Assembly: GCA_942493345.1 (NCBI GenBank)
Contig: OW818695.1
Coordinates: 1,178,001-1,242,000 of the forward strand
DNA length: 64,000 nucleotides
DNA from: GWE2-42-39 sp942493345
GTDB taxonomy: Bacteria > Bacteroidota > Bacteroidia > Bacteroidales > Prolixibacteraceae
Direction of reading: 5' to 3'
In this document: positions 51,557 to 60,020 of the stretch, in pieces
Numbering within the stretch: position 1 is the stretch's first letter
Layout: each line of letters begins with the position of its first letter
Position numbers and translations under genes: made by a program
The notes under the pieces: model-generated
Databases searched by the model: none
What the model saw: only the letters and a program-made list of their open reading frames with translations
Told to the model about the DNA's origin: nothing

Positions 51557-51590
51557 TAAAAAAAAGCCCTTCCCGTTTTCGAGAAAGGCT
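51557..51590 (-). terminator. ilv attenuator 2: terminator with competing antiterminator
   Basis: On the minus strand an 11-bp stem (51580-51590 with 51565-51575, two G-U pairs, AAAA loop) runs into eight Us (51558-51565). The competing structure is exact: GAGAAAGGCT at 51620-51629, which overlaps the stop codon of leader peptide 2, is complementary over 10 nt to 51581-51590, the upstream arm of the terminator. A ribosome finishing the leader would cover the first arm and let the terminator form. Confidence 0.88.
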
Positions 51591-51627
51591 TTTGAATATT
51601 ATTTTATTCAACATACAATAGCCTTTC

Positions 51628-51690
51628 TCAGCAAAAGCGAAGAAGGACGACGATGACTACCACCAGAATGTATGTTGAAAAATGTTCCAT
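51628..51690 (-). CDS. ilv leader peptide 2 (Ile/Val/Leu-rich)
   Basis: This 20-residue ORF has the core I-L-V-V-V-I-V-V-L-L (residues 8-17), ten branched-chain residues in a row, ending R-F-C and TGA. A purine-rich AGCAGG lies about 5 nt before the ATG. The stop codon overlaps the antiterminator arm. This is the classical design for ribosome-mediated attenuation: stalling at scarce Val/Leu/Ile tRNA favours readthrough into ilvD. Confidence 0.88.
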   Translation of the reverse strand: MEHFSTYILVVVIVVLLRFC

Positions 51691-51710
51691 TTTACCTGCT
51701 TTTTAAAAAT

Positions 51711-51740
51711 AAAAAAACCATTCTCTTCATGTGAGAATGG
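51711..51740 (-). terminator. ilv attenuator 1: terminator after leader peptide 1
   Basis: CCATTCTC (minus strand, 51733-51740) pairs with GAGAATGG (51718-51725) around a 7-nt loop, followed by seven Us (51711-51717). A possible antiterminator is GGATGCTA (51760-51767, directly after the leader stop) pairing with the overlapping TAGC(C)ATTC (51735-51743) with one bulged base. Confidence 0.82.
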
Positions 51741-51767
51741 CTACCCTGAATATCAAACATAGCATCC

Positions 51768-51833
51768 TCACTTTGCCGGGTTAACGACAACGACTAGAAG
51801 GACGACGTTAATAATGATAGCCAGATTTTTCAT
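51768..51833 (-). CDS. ilv leader peptide 1 (Ile/Val/Leu-rich)
   Basis: This 21-residue ORF has the core I-I-I-N-V-V-L-L-V-V-V-V (residues 6-17): three Ile, six Val and, with Leu4, three Leu in total. It ends N-P-A-K and TGA. It begins about 17 nt after the predicted transcript start and precedes its own terminator. Together with leader 2 it makes a tandem attenuator. Confidence 0.88.
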   Translation of the reverse strand: MKNLAIIINVVLLVVVVNPAK

Positions 51834-51854
51834 TGTTTTTTCAATATGTATGGG

Positions 51855-51884
51855 CAAAAGTATTAATTAATTTGAAACGACAAA
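51855..51884 (-). promoter_or_regulatory. Promoter of the ilvDBN operon
   Basis: Read on the minus strand, TTTG (51881-51884) and TACTTTTG (51855-51862, TAnnTTTG) are 18 nt apart, fitting the Bacteroidetes promoter. The start point near 51850 places leader peptide 1 right at the 5' end of the transcript, as attenuation requires. Confidence 0.75.
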
Positions 51885-51900
51885 ATAAATTGAAAGCAAA

Positions 51901-52226
51901 ATTCATGTTTTGGTAAAAAACAGAAAGTAAACCCTGATTTAACTATTAATCTGAAAGATGAAAATCATATTTTGAAATTCGTTTCTGATAATTTGTTCCG
52001 GAACAAGCCTGCCCCCTTTGTCCTTCGGATCGTTCCCCCGGCAGGGGAAACGTTTAGCCTGAATAGAATAAGTTGCAGCAAATCATGAATATTTTGTGTT
52101 CAATGTCCCGTTGGATCAAGCTCCTCTTCTGGTTTGGGAGAGGGTAAATTTATTTGAACCTCCGTCCTTTTTTGTTTCTCCGACTGCTATTTTGTTTTAC
52201 CGGAATTTGGAATTTCCACTGTTGGC
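51901..52226. other. Gene-free region between the ilv promoter and the SNF2 gene
   Basis: No ORF is supported. The middle (about 52010-52060 and 52115-52150) is GC-richer than its surroundings and holds small palindromes: TTCCCC-CGGCA-GGGGAA (52033-52049) and a CTCCTCTTC...GGGAGAGG stretch. These resemble, from memory, degenerate intergenic repeat sequences scattered in Bacteroidetes genomes. No functional site is claimed. Confidence 0.35.
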
Positions 52227-55154
52227 TTAGCTGAACAAACCCAAAATTTCTTCCTGTGTGATGGCTTTGAATGGGTTGTTCGAGTTGATGAATTTCCCAG
52301 CCAGCAATGACTTTCTTTCCTTCAGCAACTGAATTTTTTCTTCGATGGAATGTTCGGTAATAAACCGGTACACAAATACTTTTTTATCCTGACCAATGCG
52401 GTGCGCCCGGTTGATGGCCTGGTTCTCGGCCGCAGGATTCCACCAGGGATCGATGATAAAAACATAGTCAGCCGAAGTAAGATTCAACCCTACCCCACCC
52501 GCTTTCAGCGAAATCAGGAAAATACGGTTATCGGGATCGTTTTGGAACGCATTGATTACTTCTCCACGATTTCGGGTCTGCCCGGTCAGCACCGAATATT
52601 TCCAGTTTTCGGTTTCAATCCGCTCTTTTAGCAAATCGAGATGTTTGACAAATGACGAAAAGATCAACACTTTGTGGTTTTCGGCCATCAGATTTTCGAG
52701 ACAACGGAAAATTTCGTTGAACTTGCCTGACTCCAGTTCATCCGCCTTTTCAACCATCGAGGGATGGTTGGCCAGTTGCCGAAGGCGGGTCAGACCTTGT
52801 AATACCACGAAAGCCGATTTTTCAAGCCCTTGGTTTTCGATGTTCTGCAAAATGGTATTCCGGATAAACGATTTTTCCTTTTCGTAAAACTCGCGTTGTC
52901 CGCGCCCCATGGTGCAATAACGGATTTGCTCGGTGAGTGCAGGCAAGTCTTTTGCCACCTCTTCTTTGGTGCGCCGCAACACAAACGGACGAATCAGCAT
53001 TTGCAGCTTTTCGCGCTTTTCAGGGTCGTCTTTTTTCTCGATGGGCATTTGAAATTCGCGTTTAAAAAAGGCTTGGTTCCCCAGTAATCCGGGATTCAGA
53101 AAATTCAGTTGCGACCATAGATCGGACAGCGAATTTTCGATGGGCGTGCCGGTCAGCACCAGCCGATGCAGCGAATCCAGGCGGCTGACCGCCTTGTAGG
53201 TTTTCGATGCTGCATTTTTTATATACTGGCTTTCATCGAGTATCAGGTAAAAAAACGAATAAGCTGCCAACGTTTCAATATCGTTGCGCACTGTTCCGTA
53301 AGTGGTTAAAACCACATCGTAGTATAAACGTATTTTCTCAAAATCCACCTTCTTTCGCTGGATGCCTGCATATTTGAAAACCTTCAGCGAAGGAGTAAAC
53401 TTTCTGATTTCGTTCTCCCAATTATGAACCAAAGAAACAGGCAAAACAATCAACGAGGCAGGTTGCGTCATTTCTGTTTCGGCAACCGAAAACAAGTCGA
53501 GTTGCATGCCCGGACTATCAGATTTTGGAACTACAACTTCGCGTTTCAACCGTTTTAATTTCAGGATTAAAGCAAGTGTTTGCACGGTTTTCCCAAGCCC
53601 CATATCGTCGGCCAGGCATCCTCCAAAGCCATGACTATACAAATGAAACATCCACGAAAAACCTTCTTCCTGATACGAGCGCAAAGTGGCTTTCAGTTTA
53701 TCGGGAAGCATTATATTTTGCCGGTTTTCGCCAATTTCCTCCAGCCGGGCGAAATACGTTTTGTCAATGCCTTTCAGATTTTTTCGCAGCAATTGATAAT
53801 GAAATTTCTTCAACCGGAAGCTGTCTCCGGAAATTTTGGCATAAGGCAAAATCTCCTGGTAGCGGGAAAACCATTCTTTGGGCAAAATAGCAATTTCGCC
53901 GTTGGGCAGTTCAAATTCGCGGATACCGTTCAGAATGTGTTTGCGCAATTGTATAAACGGGATGTCATAGGTGCCGATTTTTACTTTGGCATACACATCG
54001 AACCAGTCGGCTTCGGCTTTAATTTCAACATTGAACTCCTGTTTGTCGGTCGAATAAACCTTGTCGAGTTTGTTTTGCTGAAGCACAAAACCTTGTTCCT
54101 CCAATGTTTCACGGTTTATATTCAACCAGTTCACCAGTTCGTACAAAGAATCCTGATCGTCGAGATATTCGGTAACAGGAAGAATGAATGCACCCCGGTT
54201 TTCTGTTAACCCAAGTTTTTTAAGGGTGTCGAAAATATTCTCCTCCCACTGAAAATCGCGTTTGATTTTTGTAAATAAATACGTTCCGTCTTGTTCCGCC
54301 ATGCTGACAAAAACACCCAACTGCATATTCGGGTCGTACTCTTTCTCACCTTGCCTGAAACGCACAAAAAAAGCAGGTTTGTATTGAAGGGTCGGTTCGA
54401 GCGATAAAATCACGACCCGATCGGATTCTTTTTCTTCAATAGTGAAACCTTTTGCCAGCACACGGTTCTCTTTGATCGTGTTCAGCACAAAGGTTTTGTA
54501 ATATTTCTCTTCCATCTGCTTCGGAACGATGACAAATTCCTTTTGCAGAAAAGGTTCTATTTTTTTTGAAGACAGGTTTTCGAATGCGTACAATTTATTT
54601 CTGAAAACCAGGCAACAGGGGTTGTGCGCCACGATTATCACATTTTTATGTTGAAGGTTGATGTGTTCGCCATCCTGTTCAAGCAAAAGATTGTAACGGG
54701 TTCCTTCGGAAGTCCGTTCAAACTGAAAAACATAACCGGCAAACGAGCGGTTTACCTGCACTTCATCTTCGTCGTACAGGTTGGCATATTTGGCCTGTTT
54801 CAGAAAAACACGCACCCGTCCGGACATCAGAATGGAAATACATTTTGAAATCTGCCGGTCGATATACGGGCTGATGTGCTCCTGAAAAAGCGCCGGATCG
54901 AGGTTCTGAAAAAAGTTGTCGGTTTTACCTTTGCGGGCGAATTTGCGAACCAACGCTTCGTCGCTGTAATTTTCAATCAACTTCACCAGTTCCTTTTCGT
55001 GTTCTGTGAATACATAATCCGATCGGTCGAGGTCGAATTTCTTCACCAGCTTTTTGATCGAGTAAAACATTCGTTCCTTTTCGATCAGGTAGGCGGAAAA
55101 AATATTTCCCAAAATGCGGTGTTCCGTAATCCCTATGATAAATTCGTATGCCAA
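52227..55154 (-). CDS. SNF2-family DNA-dependent ATPase/helicase
   Basis: The 975-residue protein has a long N-terminal part (about 1-470) of unclear fold, then the SNF2 ATPase: C-L-A-D-D-M-G-L-G-K-T (motif I), L-T-T-Y-G, L-D-E-S-Q in place of the usual D-E-A-H/Q, L-T-G-T-P-I-E-N and D-P-W-W-N-P-A-A-E-N-Q-A-I-N-R-A-H-R-I-G-Q (motif VI). Bacterial SNF2 proteins of this kind act on DNA or RNA polymerase complexes (RapA-like) but have mixed roles. It is not next to restriction or defence genes. Confidence 0.88.
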   Translation of the reverse strand: MAYEFIIGITEHRILGNIFSAYLIEKERMFYSIKKLVKKFDLDRSDYVFTEHEKELVKLIENYSDEALVRKFARKGKTDNFFQNLDPALFQEHISPYIDRQISKCISILMSGRVRVFLKQAKYANLYDEDEVQVNRSFAGYVFQFERTSEGTRYNLLLEQDGEHINLQHKNVIIVAHNPCCLVFRNKLYAFENLSSKKIEPFLQKEFVIVPKQMEEKYYKTFVLNTIKENRVLAKGFTIEEKESDRVVILSLEPTLQYKPAFFVRFRQGEKEYDPNMQLGVFVSMAEQDGTYLFTKIKRDFQWEENIFDTLKKLGLTENRGAFILPVTEYLDDQDSLYELVNWLNINRETLEEQGFVLQQNKLDKVYSTDKQEFNVEIKAEADWFDVYAKVKIGTYDIPFIQLRKHILNGIREFELPNGEIAILPKEWFSRYQEILPYAKISGDSFRLKKFHYQLLRKNLKGIDKTYFARLEEIGENRQNIMLPDKLKATLRSYQEEGFSWMFHLYSHGFGGCLADDMGLGKTVQTLALILKLKRLKREVVVPKSDSPGMQLDLFSVAETEMTQPASLIVLPVSLVHNWENEIRKFTPSLKVFKYAGIQRKKVDFEKIRLYYDVVLTTYGTVRNDIETLAAYSFFYLILDESQYIKNAASKTYKAVSRLDSLHRLVLTGTPIENSLSDLWSQLNFLNPGLLGNQAFFKREFQMPIEKKDDPEKREKLQMLIRPFVLRRTKEEVAKDLPALTEQIRYCTMGRGQREFYEKEKSFIRNTILQNIENQGLEKSAFVVLQGLTRLRQLANHPSMVEKADELESGKFNEIFRCLENLMAENHKVLIFSSFVKHLDLLKERIETENWKYSVLTGQTRNRGEVINAFQNDPDNRIFLISLKAGGVGLNLTSADYVFIIDPWWNPAAENQAINRAHRIGQDKKVFVYRFITEHSIEEKIQLLKERKSLLAGKFINSNNPFKAITQEEILGLFS

Positions 55155-55490
55155 TGTTTTATGAATCAGTTCAAAAAAAAGAGTTTTGTTCTTCTTTTCA
55201 TTCAGAAAAACAAAACCCTAAAAATATGTATTTTCGGCATACCCGTATTTTTATCTCATGACTTTTATTTTTTAACCTAAAATAGGTTATCGAATTTAAA
55301 ACCAAAATATCATCAAAGATCACGTTTTTAACTATTATTCAATACATCAATCGATTTATTAGAAACAAATCGGTTGACTTTTTAAAACATGCAATCTAAT
55401 TCACACAACGGGTATTGTTTTTTCTTAAAGTGAATTCAGGTTTTGGCTTTTAGACGGGATAATGATCCAGTCCTTTTTTTCGGAATTTGG
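55155..55490. other. Gene-free region between rnc and the SNF2 gene
   Basis: These 336 AT-rich nt have no supported ORF. A small palindrome AACCTA-AAA-TAGGTT lies at 55274-55288 and could be an operator or a weak hairpin. No good promoter match for the SNF2 gene and no strong terminator for rnc were seen. Confidence 0.4.
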
Positions 55491-56237
55491 CTAAGGTTGA
55501 AAAGGAAATTGCTTTTCAATATTTTCCATTGCCGCTTTTGAGGCGTTTTGTTGAGCTTCTTTTTTTGAATTGCCGCTTCCTTTGCCCATCACTTTATCTT
55601 CAATTTTTATTTCAGATACGAACGACGGTTGTTTGGCATTTTCCGGACTTTCTTCGACCGTGTCGAATGAAATTTCACGTTTGTATTTTTGCGACCATTC
55701 AATCAGCTGGCTTTTGTAATTGGTATTGGTTTTCTGAATCTCATCCAGATTTACAAAGCCTTGGAGTAGTTTGCGGGTAATAAATTTTTTTGCTTCGAGA
55801 TATCCCTTGTCTAAATAAATTGCCCCGATGAGCGCTTCCAGTGCATCGCCGTAAATGTGGCTCGATTCGAGGGCACTGGTGGTATTCGAGTCGATAAACT
55901 GATTGAGCCCGATTTGATAAGTGAGTTGTGTTAAAAAACTGCGGTTCACCAGTTTCGAGCGCATTTGAGTCAAATAACCTTCATCCTGGCTGGGAAAGCG
56001 GTTGTATAAGAAATCGGCAACGGCTGCCCCCAATACTGCATCTCCCAAATATTCGAGCCGTTCGTTATTCACATAATTTCCATGCGAATCGACCAATGAT
56101 GCCGATTTATGAATAACTGCTGTGTCGTACAATTTTAAATTTTCAGGATATGAATCCAGCAAGGTTTTTAAAAAAGAATAAAACTCTTTTCTTGGAGAAG
56201 AAAAGAGCTTTATTCTTTGTACGATTTTTCGTATCAC
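55491..56237 (-). CDS. rnc: Ribonuclease III
   Basis: The 248-residue enzyme has the RNase III signature E-R-L-E-Y-L-G-D-A-V-L-G (about 60-71), an N-terminal endonuclease domain and a C-terminal double-stranded-RNA-binding domain (about 165-240; G-S-G-N-S-K-K-E-A-Q-Q-N-A-S-K-A-A). It processes rRNA precursors and structured mRNAs. It follows fabF by 4 nt; the acpP-fabF-rnc order is common in bacteria. Confidence 0.94.
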   Translation of the reverse strand: MIRKIVQRIKLFSSPRKEFYSFLKTLLDSYPENLKLYDTAVIHKSASLVDSHGNYVNNERLEYLGDAVLGAAVADFLYNRFPSQDEGYLTQMRSKLVNRSFLTQLTYQIGLNQFIDSNTTSALESSHIYGDALEALIGAIYLDKGYLEAKKFITRKLLQGFVNLDEIQKTNTNYKSQLIEWSQKYKREISFDTVEESPENAKQPSFVSEIKIEDKVMGKGSGNSKKEAQQNASKAAMENIEKQFPFQP

Positions 56238-56241
56238 TTTT

Positions 56242-57480
56242 TTATAATTTCTTTATTATCACAGTTGCATTGTGTCCTCCAAAACCAAACGTATTACTCA
56301 TGGCAACTTTAATATCGCGTTTTTTGGCCACGTTGAATGTGTAGTCAAGCGGTATTATTTCAGGGTCGTCATTAAAATGGTTGATAGTTGGAGGAATGAT
56401 CCCATATTTAAGTGCACATATTGATGCGATAGCTTCAACTGCGCCGGCAGCCCCCAGAAGGTGACCTGTCATTGATTTGGTAGAACTGATACTCAATTTT
56501 TTTGCGTGATCGCCAAAACATCGTACGATTGCTTGTGGTTCGGCAATATCCCCAAGTGGGGTTGAGGTTCCATGAACGTTGATGTAGTCTACATCTTCCG
56601 GTTTCATGCCTGCATCTTCCAAGGCCCACTTCATCACCAGGGTTGCACCTCCGCCTTCCGGGTCGGGAGCAGTCATGTGATAAGCGTCGGCAGACATTCC
56701 GCCTCCTGCAAGTTCGGCATAAATTTTCGCACCGCGTTTCAATGCGTGTTCATATTCTTCGATGATTAAAGCACCCGAACCTTCTCCGATTACAAAACCA
56801 TCGCGGTCCAAGTCGAACGGACGAGAAGCTGTTTTCGGATCATCGTTCCGGGTTGAGAGTGCCCTCATTGAATTAAAGCCACAAACACCTGCCGGGTTAA
56901 CAGCAGCTTCCGAGCCTCCGGTTATAAACACGTCAGCTTTTCCCATGCGGATATAATTTATCGCTTCGATGATTGCATGAGAAGCCGATGCACATGCTGT
57001 AACCGTAGTAAAGTTCGGCCCTCTGAATCCATAACGGATAGAAATCAGTCCTCCTGCAATATTGGCAATCATTTTAGGGATGAAAAACGGAGAGAACCTG
57101 GGCTTTTCCGGATCAAAGCTTTGAGCTTCTTCATAGAACGTCTGAAGCCCCCCGATTCCTGCCCCCCAAATAACGCCAGCCCTGTCTTTATTCATGACAT
57201 CAAGATTCAAACCTGAATCTTCCATCGCCTGAGCAACAGCAGCAAAAGCATACAATGTATAGGGGTCGTGCTTGCGCACTTCCTTTTTTTCTACGTAAAT
57301 TTCCGGATCAAATCCTTTTACTTCACATGCAAACTGGGTTTTGTATCCGCTGGCATCGAACCTTTGAATGGGAGCGGCTCCGCTAACTCCGTTTTGGAGT
57401 CCGTCCCAAAAGGTTTCGACAGAATTTCCAAGCGGGTTAATGGTCCCAAGACCTGTAACAACTACCCGTTTAAATTCCAT
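56242..57480 (-). CDS. fabF: Beta-ketoacyl-ACP synthase II
   Basis: The 412-residue condensing enzyme has the active-site cysteine in T-V-T-A-C-A-S-A-S-H (about Cys164) and histidines in V-H-G-T-S-T-P-L-G-D (about His304) and T-G-H-L-L-G-A-A-G (about His340). It extends acyl-ACP with malonyl-ACP in the cytoplasm. It sits 18 nt after acpP and 4 nt before rnc in one operon. No chain-length feature allows a finer call. Confidence 0.95.
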   Translation of the reverse strand: MEFKRVVVTGLGTINPLGNSVETFWDGLQNGVSGAAPIQRFDASGYKTQFACEVKGFDPEIYVEKKEVRKHDPYTLYAFAAVAQAMEDSGLNLDVMNKDRAGVIWGAGIGGLQTFYEEAQSFDPEKPRFSPFFIPKMIANIAGGLISIRYGFRGPNFTTVTACASASHAIIEAINYIRMGKADVFITGGSEAAVNPAGVCGFNSMRALSTRNDDPKTASRPFDLDRDGFVIGEGSGALIIEEYEHALKRGAKIYAELAGGGMSADAYHMTAPDPEGGGATLVMKWALEDAGMKPEDVDYINVHGTSTPLGDIAEPQAIVRCFGDHAKKLSISSTKSMTGHLLGAAGAVEAIASICALKYGIIPPTINHFNDDPEIIPLDYTFNVAKKRDIKVAMSNTFGFGGHNATVIIKKL

Positions 57481-57498
57481 AAATAAAATAGTTATTGA

Positions 57499-57735
57499 TT
57501 ACTTTAAATTTGCTTCGATGTGGGCGATGGCTTCACCGACAGTGGAAATCTTTTCAGCTTGGTCGTCCGGAATAGCCAAGTCAAATTCTTTTTCGAATTC
57601 CATGATTAATTCAACAGTGTCAAGTGAATCCGCACCTAAGTCATTTGTGAATGATGCTTCGTTTGTAACTTCACTTTCATCAACACCTAATTTGTCAACA
57701 ATAATTGCTTTTACTTTAGCTGCAACGTCAGACAT
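57499..57735 (-). CDS. acpP: Acyl carrier protein
   Basis: The 78-residue acidic helical protein carries the phosphopantetheine attachment serine in G-A-D-S-L-D-T-V-E (Ser37). It carries growing fatty-acyl chains and also supplies acyl groups to acyltransferases such as the GlsB-like enzyme in this window. It is the first gene of acpP-fabF-rnc, with a good promoter match upstream. Confidence 0.96.
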   Translation of the reverse strand: MSDVAAKVKAIIVDKLGVDESEVTNEASFTNDLGADSLDTVELIMEFEKEFDLAIPDDQAEKISTVGEAIAHIEANLK

Positions 57736-57782
57736 AGTTCTAAATTTTGGTTAATATTCAATTTGTTTCAAAAAATTCGGTG

Positions 57783-57814
57783 CAAAGTAATAAATTTACA
57801 CCTGATATTTCAAA
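57783..57814 (-). promoter_or_regulatory. Promoter of acpP-fabF-rnc
   Basis: On the minus strand, TTTG (57811-57814) and TTACTTTG (57783-57790), 20 nt apart, match the Bacteroidetes promoter with one mismatch in the -7 box. Transcription would start about 40 nt before the acpP ATG. Confidence 0.6.
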
Positions 57815-57867
57815 ATAAAATTGAAATATTGTGTTTATTTGAAACGCTAAAAAATGTTAAACCAAGC

Positions 57868-57875
57868 TATATTTG
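57868..57875 (+). promoter_or_regulatory. Possible -7 box of purN
   Basis: TATATTTG matches TAnnTTTG exactly, 44 nt before the purN ATG. The nearest TTTG (57838-57841) is 26 nt upstream, too far for the usual -33 element, so the call is tentative. Confidence 0.4.
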
Positions 57876-57919
57876 AACTGATTATTAGAATGTTCAAAAG
57901 CGAAATTTTATTTTTTTGA

Positions 57920-58483
57920 ATGAAAAGAATTGCAATTTTTGCTTCCGGGTCGGGAACCAACGCACAGCGAATCATCGAATATTTTGCTCATAATAAGAGT
58001 GTTGCGGTTGATTCTTTGTGGTCGAACAGAGAAGATGCTTATGCCCTTATCAGGGCAGAAAAACTGGGAATAGAGACATTTACTTTCGACCGCGATACTT
58101 TTTATCGAAGTAATGATATTATTGATTCTCTAGAAGAACGGAAAATAGATTTAATTGTACTTGCAGGCTTTCTTTGGCTTGTCCCTGTTTTTCTTACGGA
58201 GTTATTCCCGATCATAAATATACACCCTGCATTATTGCCCAAATACGGGGGTAAAGGAATGTACGGCATGAAGGTGCATCAGGCAGTGGTTGCCCATAAA
58301 GACAAAGTCTCGGGGATCACTATTCATCGTGTGAACGAACGGTACGATGCAGGGGATATTATTTTCCAGGCCGAGTGTGCAATTACTCCTGGCAATACCC
58401 CGGAAGATGTTGCTGCAAAAGTTCACGAACTGGAATACGAGCATTATCCGAGGGTCATTGAAGAGGTGCTAAACGAACTTTAG
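57920..58483 (+). CDS. purN: Phosphoribosylglycinamide formyltransferase (GART)
   Basis: The 187-residue enzyme starts R-I-A-I-F-A-S-G-S-G-T-N-A-Q and carries the catalytic block I-N-I-H-P-A-L-L-P-K-Y-G-G-K-G-M-Y-G (about 97-114; Asn98, His100) and T-I-H-R-V-N-E-R-Y-D-A-G-D-I. It transfers a formyl group from 10-formyl-THF in purine synthesis. Its stop codon overlaps that of the convergent M23 peptidase gene (4 shared nt). Confidence 0.94.
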   Translation: MKRIAIFASGSGTNAQRIIEYFAHNKSVAVDSLWSNREDAYALIRAEKLGIETFTFDRDTFYRSNDIIDSLEERKIDLIVLAGFLWLVPVFLTELFPIINIHPALLPKYGGKGMYGMKVHQAVVAHKDKVSGITIHRVNERYDAGDIIFQAECAITPGNTPEDVAAKVHELEYEHYPRVIEEVLNEL

Positions 58484-59769
58484 AATTTGATTTTCTTCAG
58501 TTCGTTCATCAGAGAATCTTTTAGCGCGGTAAATTCGGGCATTTTTTCTTTGCTTACCGGATCAACCCGGGGTGATTCCATTTTCAGGGGATCAATGGGA
58601 ATTCCATTTTTAAACACCCTGAAATCGAGATGCGGACCTGAAGCCAGTCCGGTTGCTCCAACATAGCCGATCAATTGTCCCTGTTTTACCTGAACACCCT
58701 TTCGTATGCCGCTTGCAAAGCCTTTTAGGTGCATGTATACGGTTGTATACATCGAATTGTGTTTGACTTTTAGATAATTTCCGCCGCCGCTGGCCTGATA
58801 TGCTTTTTCGATGATACTGCCACTCCCAATTGAAAATACAGGAGTACCGTTTGGAGCTGCATAGTCAACGCCGTGATGGGGTCGCCTGATTTTTAATACA
58901 GGGTGCAACCTGCTGTTCGAAAATCGCGAACTGATGCGTGAAAACTGTAATGGCGCTTTCAGGAATGCCTTTTTCAGGCTTTGTCCTTTTTCGTCGAAAT
59001 AACTTTCGATATTCCCGGTTTCATATAAAAATGCGAAATAATTTGTATTGTTGTGAACGAATTCAGCAGCATAAATATCTCCGATGCCAACTGATTTTCC
59101 ATCAACCATTTCTTCATCATAAATAATCCGGAATTTATCACCTTTCTGAAGCCCGAAGAAATCGATGGTCCATTGGTACATATTTTCAAATTTGCTGGTC
59201 ATTTCATAGCTCATACCTTGTTCTTCGAAGCATTGCGAAAGGGAAGACCTGATTTCACCGGTAGCGGTTTTTGTGACCACCTCAACAGGCTTGTTTACAC
59301 AATACACATTGGGCTTGCCTGCGAACTGATAAACCACGTATTGTTTCGGGTTGATCTCGTAAATAAAGTATGCGAGCGACGAAAGTGCATCCTTCTTCGT
59401 TAGATAGTGATACTTGTTTAGTGTTTTTATTTTTCGCGCGTCGAAAACCCAGATATATTGTTTTACGAGAAGATCGATCGTTGTCATTGAAATGCCTTTT
59501 CGAACCAGCAAATCAGAAAGATTTTGTCCCGAACGGATCAACCCGCTTTCGATGTTGAACGAATCGACAGGAAAGCCAAGAAACATTTCCGGTTCCGGTT
59601 TTTCTTTTTCGGCTAACTGTTTTTCTTTTTCGGCTAAATCGTTTAAGTAATTGTGATATAGCGTTGAAGCTATAAGTATTGCGATAATAATCAGGATCAA
59701 TAAAAGAATATATTTTCGAAAAGACCAAAGTTTTTGTCCCAATTTTCTGAAGGCTTGTTTGCTGTTCAT
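58480..59769 (-). CDS. Membrane-anchored M23-family peptidase (LytM/murein hydrolase type)
   Basis: The 429-residue protein has an N-terminal membrane helix (I-L-L-L-I-L-I-I-I-A-I-L-I-A, about 21-34), a Lys/Glu-rich stretch, a middle region with a CASP/OapA-like part, then an M23 domain. Metal-site motifs are R-R-P-H-H-G-V-D-Y (HxxxD), T-V-Y-M-H-L and G-P-H-L-D-F-R, where the usual HxH reads H-L-D. That variant is frequent in Bacteroidetes M23 proteins. It would cleave peptidoglycan peptides in the periplasm. ATG 59769 is preferred over 59790. Confidence 0.87.
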   Translation of the reverse strand: MNSKQAFRKLGQKLWSFRKYILLLILIIIAILIASTLYHNYLNDLAEKEKQLAEKEKPEPEMFLGFPVDSFNIESGLIRSGQNLSDLLVRKGISMTTIDLLVKQYIWVFDARKIKTLNKYHYLTKKDALSSLAYFIYEINPKQYVVYQFAGKPNVYCVNKPVEVVTKTATGEIRSSLSQCFEEQGMSYEMTSKFENMYQWTIDFFGLQKGDKFRIIYDEEMVDGKSVGIGDIYAAEFVHNNTNYFAFLYETGNIESYFDEKGQSLKKAFLKAPLQFSRISSRFSNSRLHPVLKIRRPHHGVDYAAPNGTPVFSIGSGSIIEKAYQASGGGNYLKVKHNSMYTTVYMHLKGFASGIRKGVQVKQGQLIGYVGATGLASGPHLDFRVFKNGIPIDPLKMESPRVDPVSKEKMPEFTALKDSLMNELKKIKF

Positions 59770-60020
59770 CGTTTCAAAATAGTTTAACATGCAAAACGCA
59801 TTTTGTTCATTTTTATTTTCTCCGGAATGTTATATCCCAAAGTTATTTATCTTTCTGATCCCCAATAAACGATAGGAAATGCGGGGAGCGACGAAGAAAG
59901 ATTGTTTTTCCCGAAGCCAAATATAGCCTGATTAAATTTTAAAGACGAAAAAAAACAATGAAATATCCGGCATAAATTTTTAATACGGGAATAAAAAATT
60001 GAAGGTATTCTTTGGTTGTC

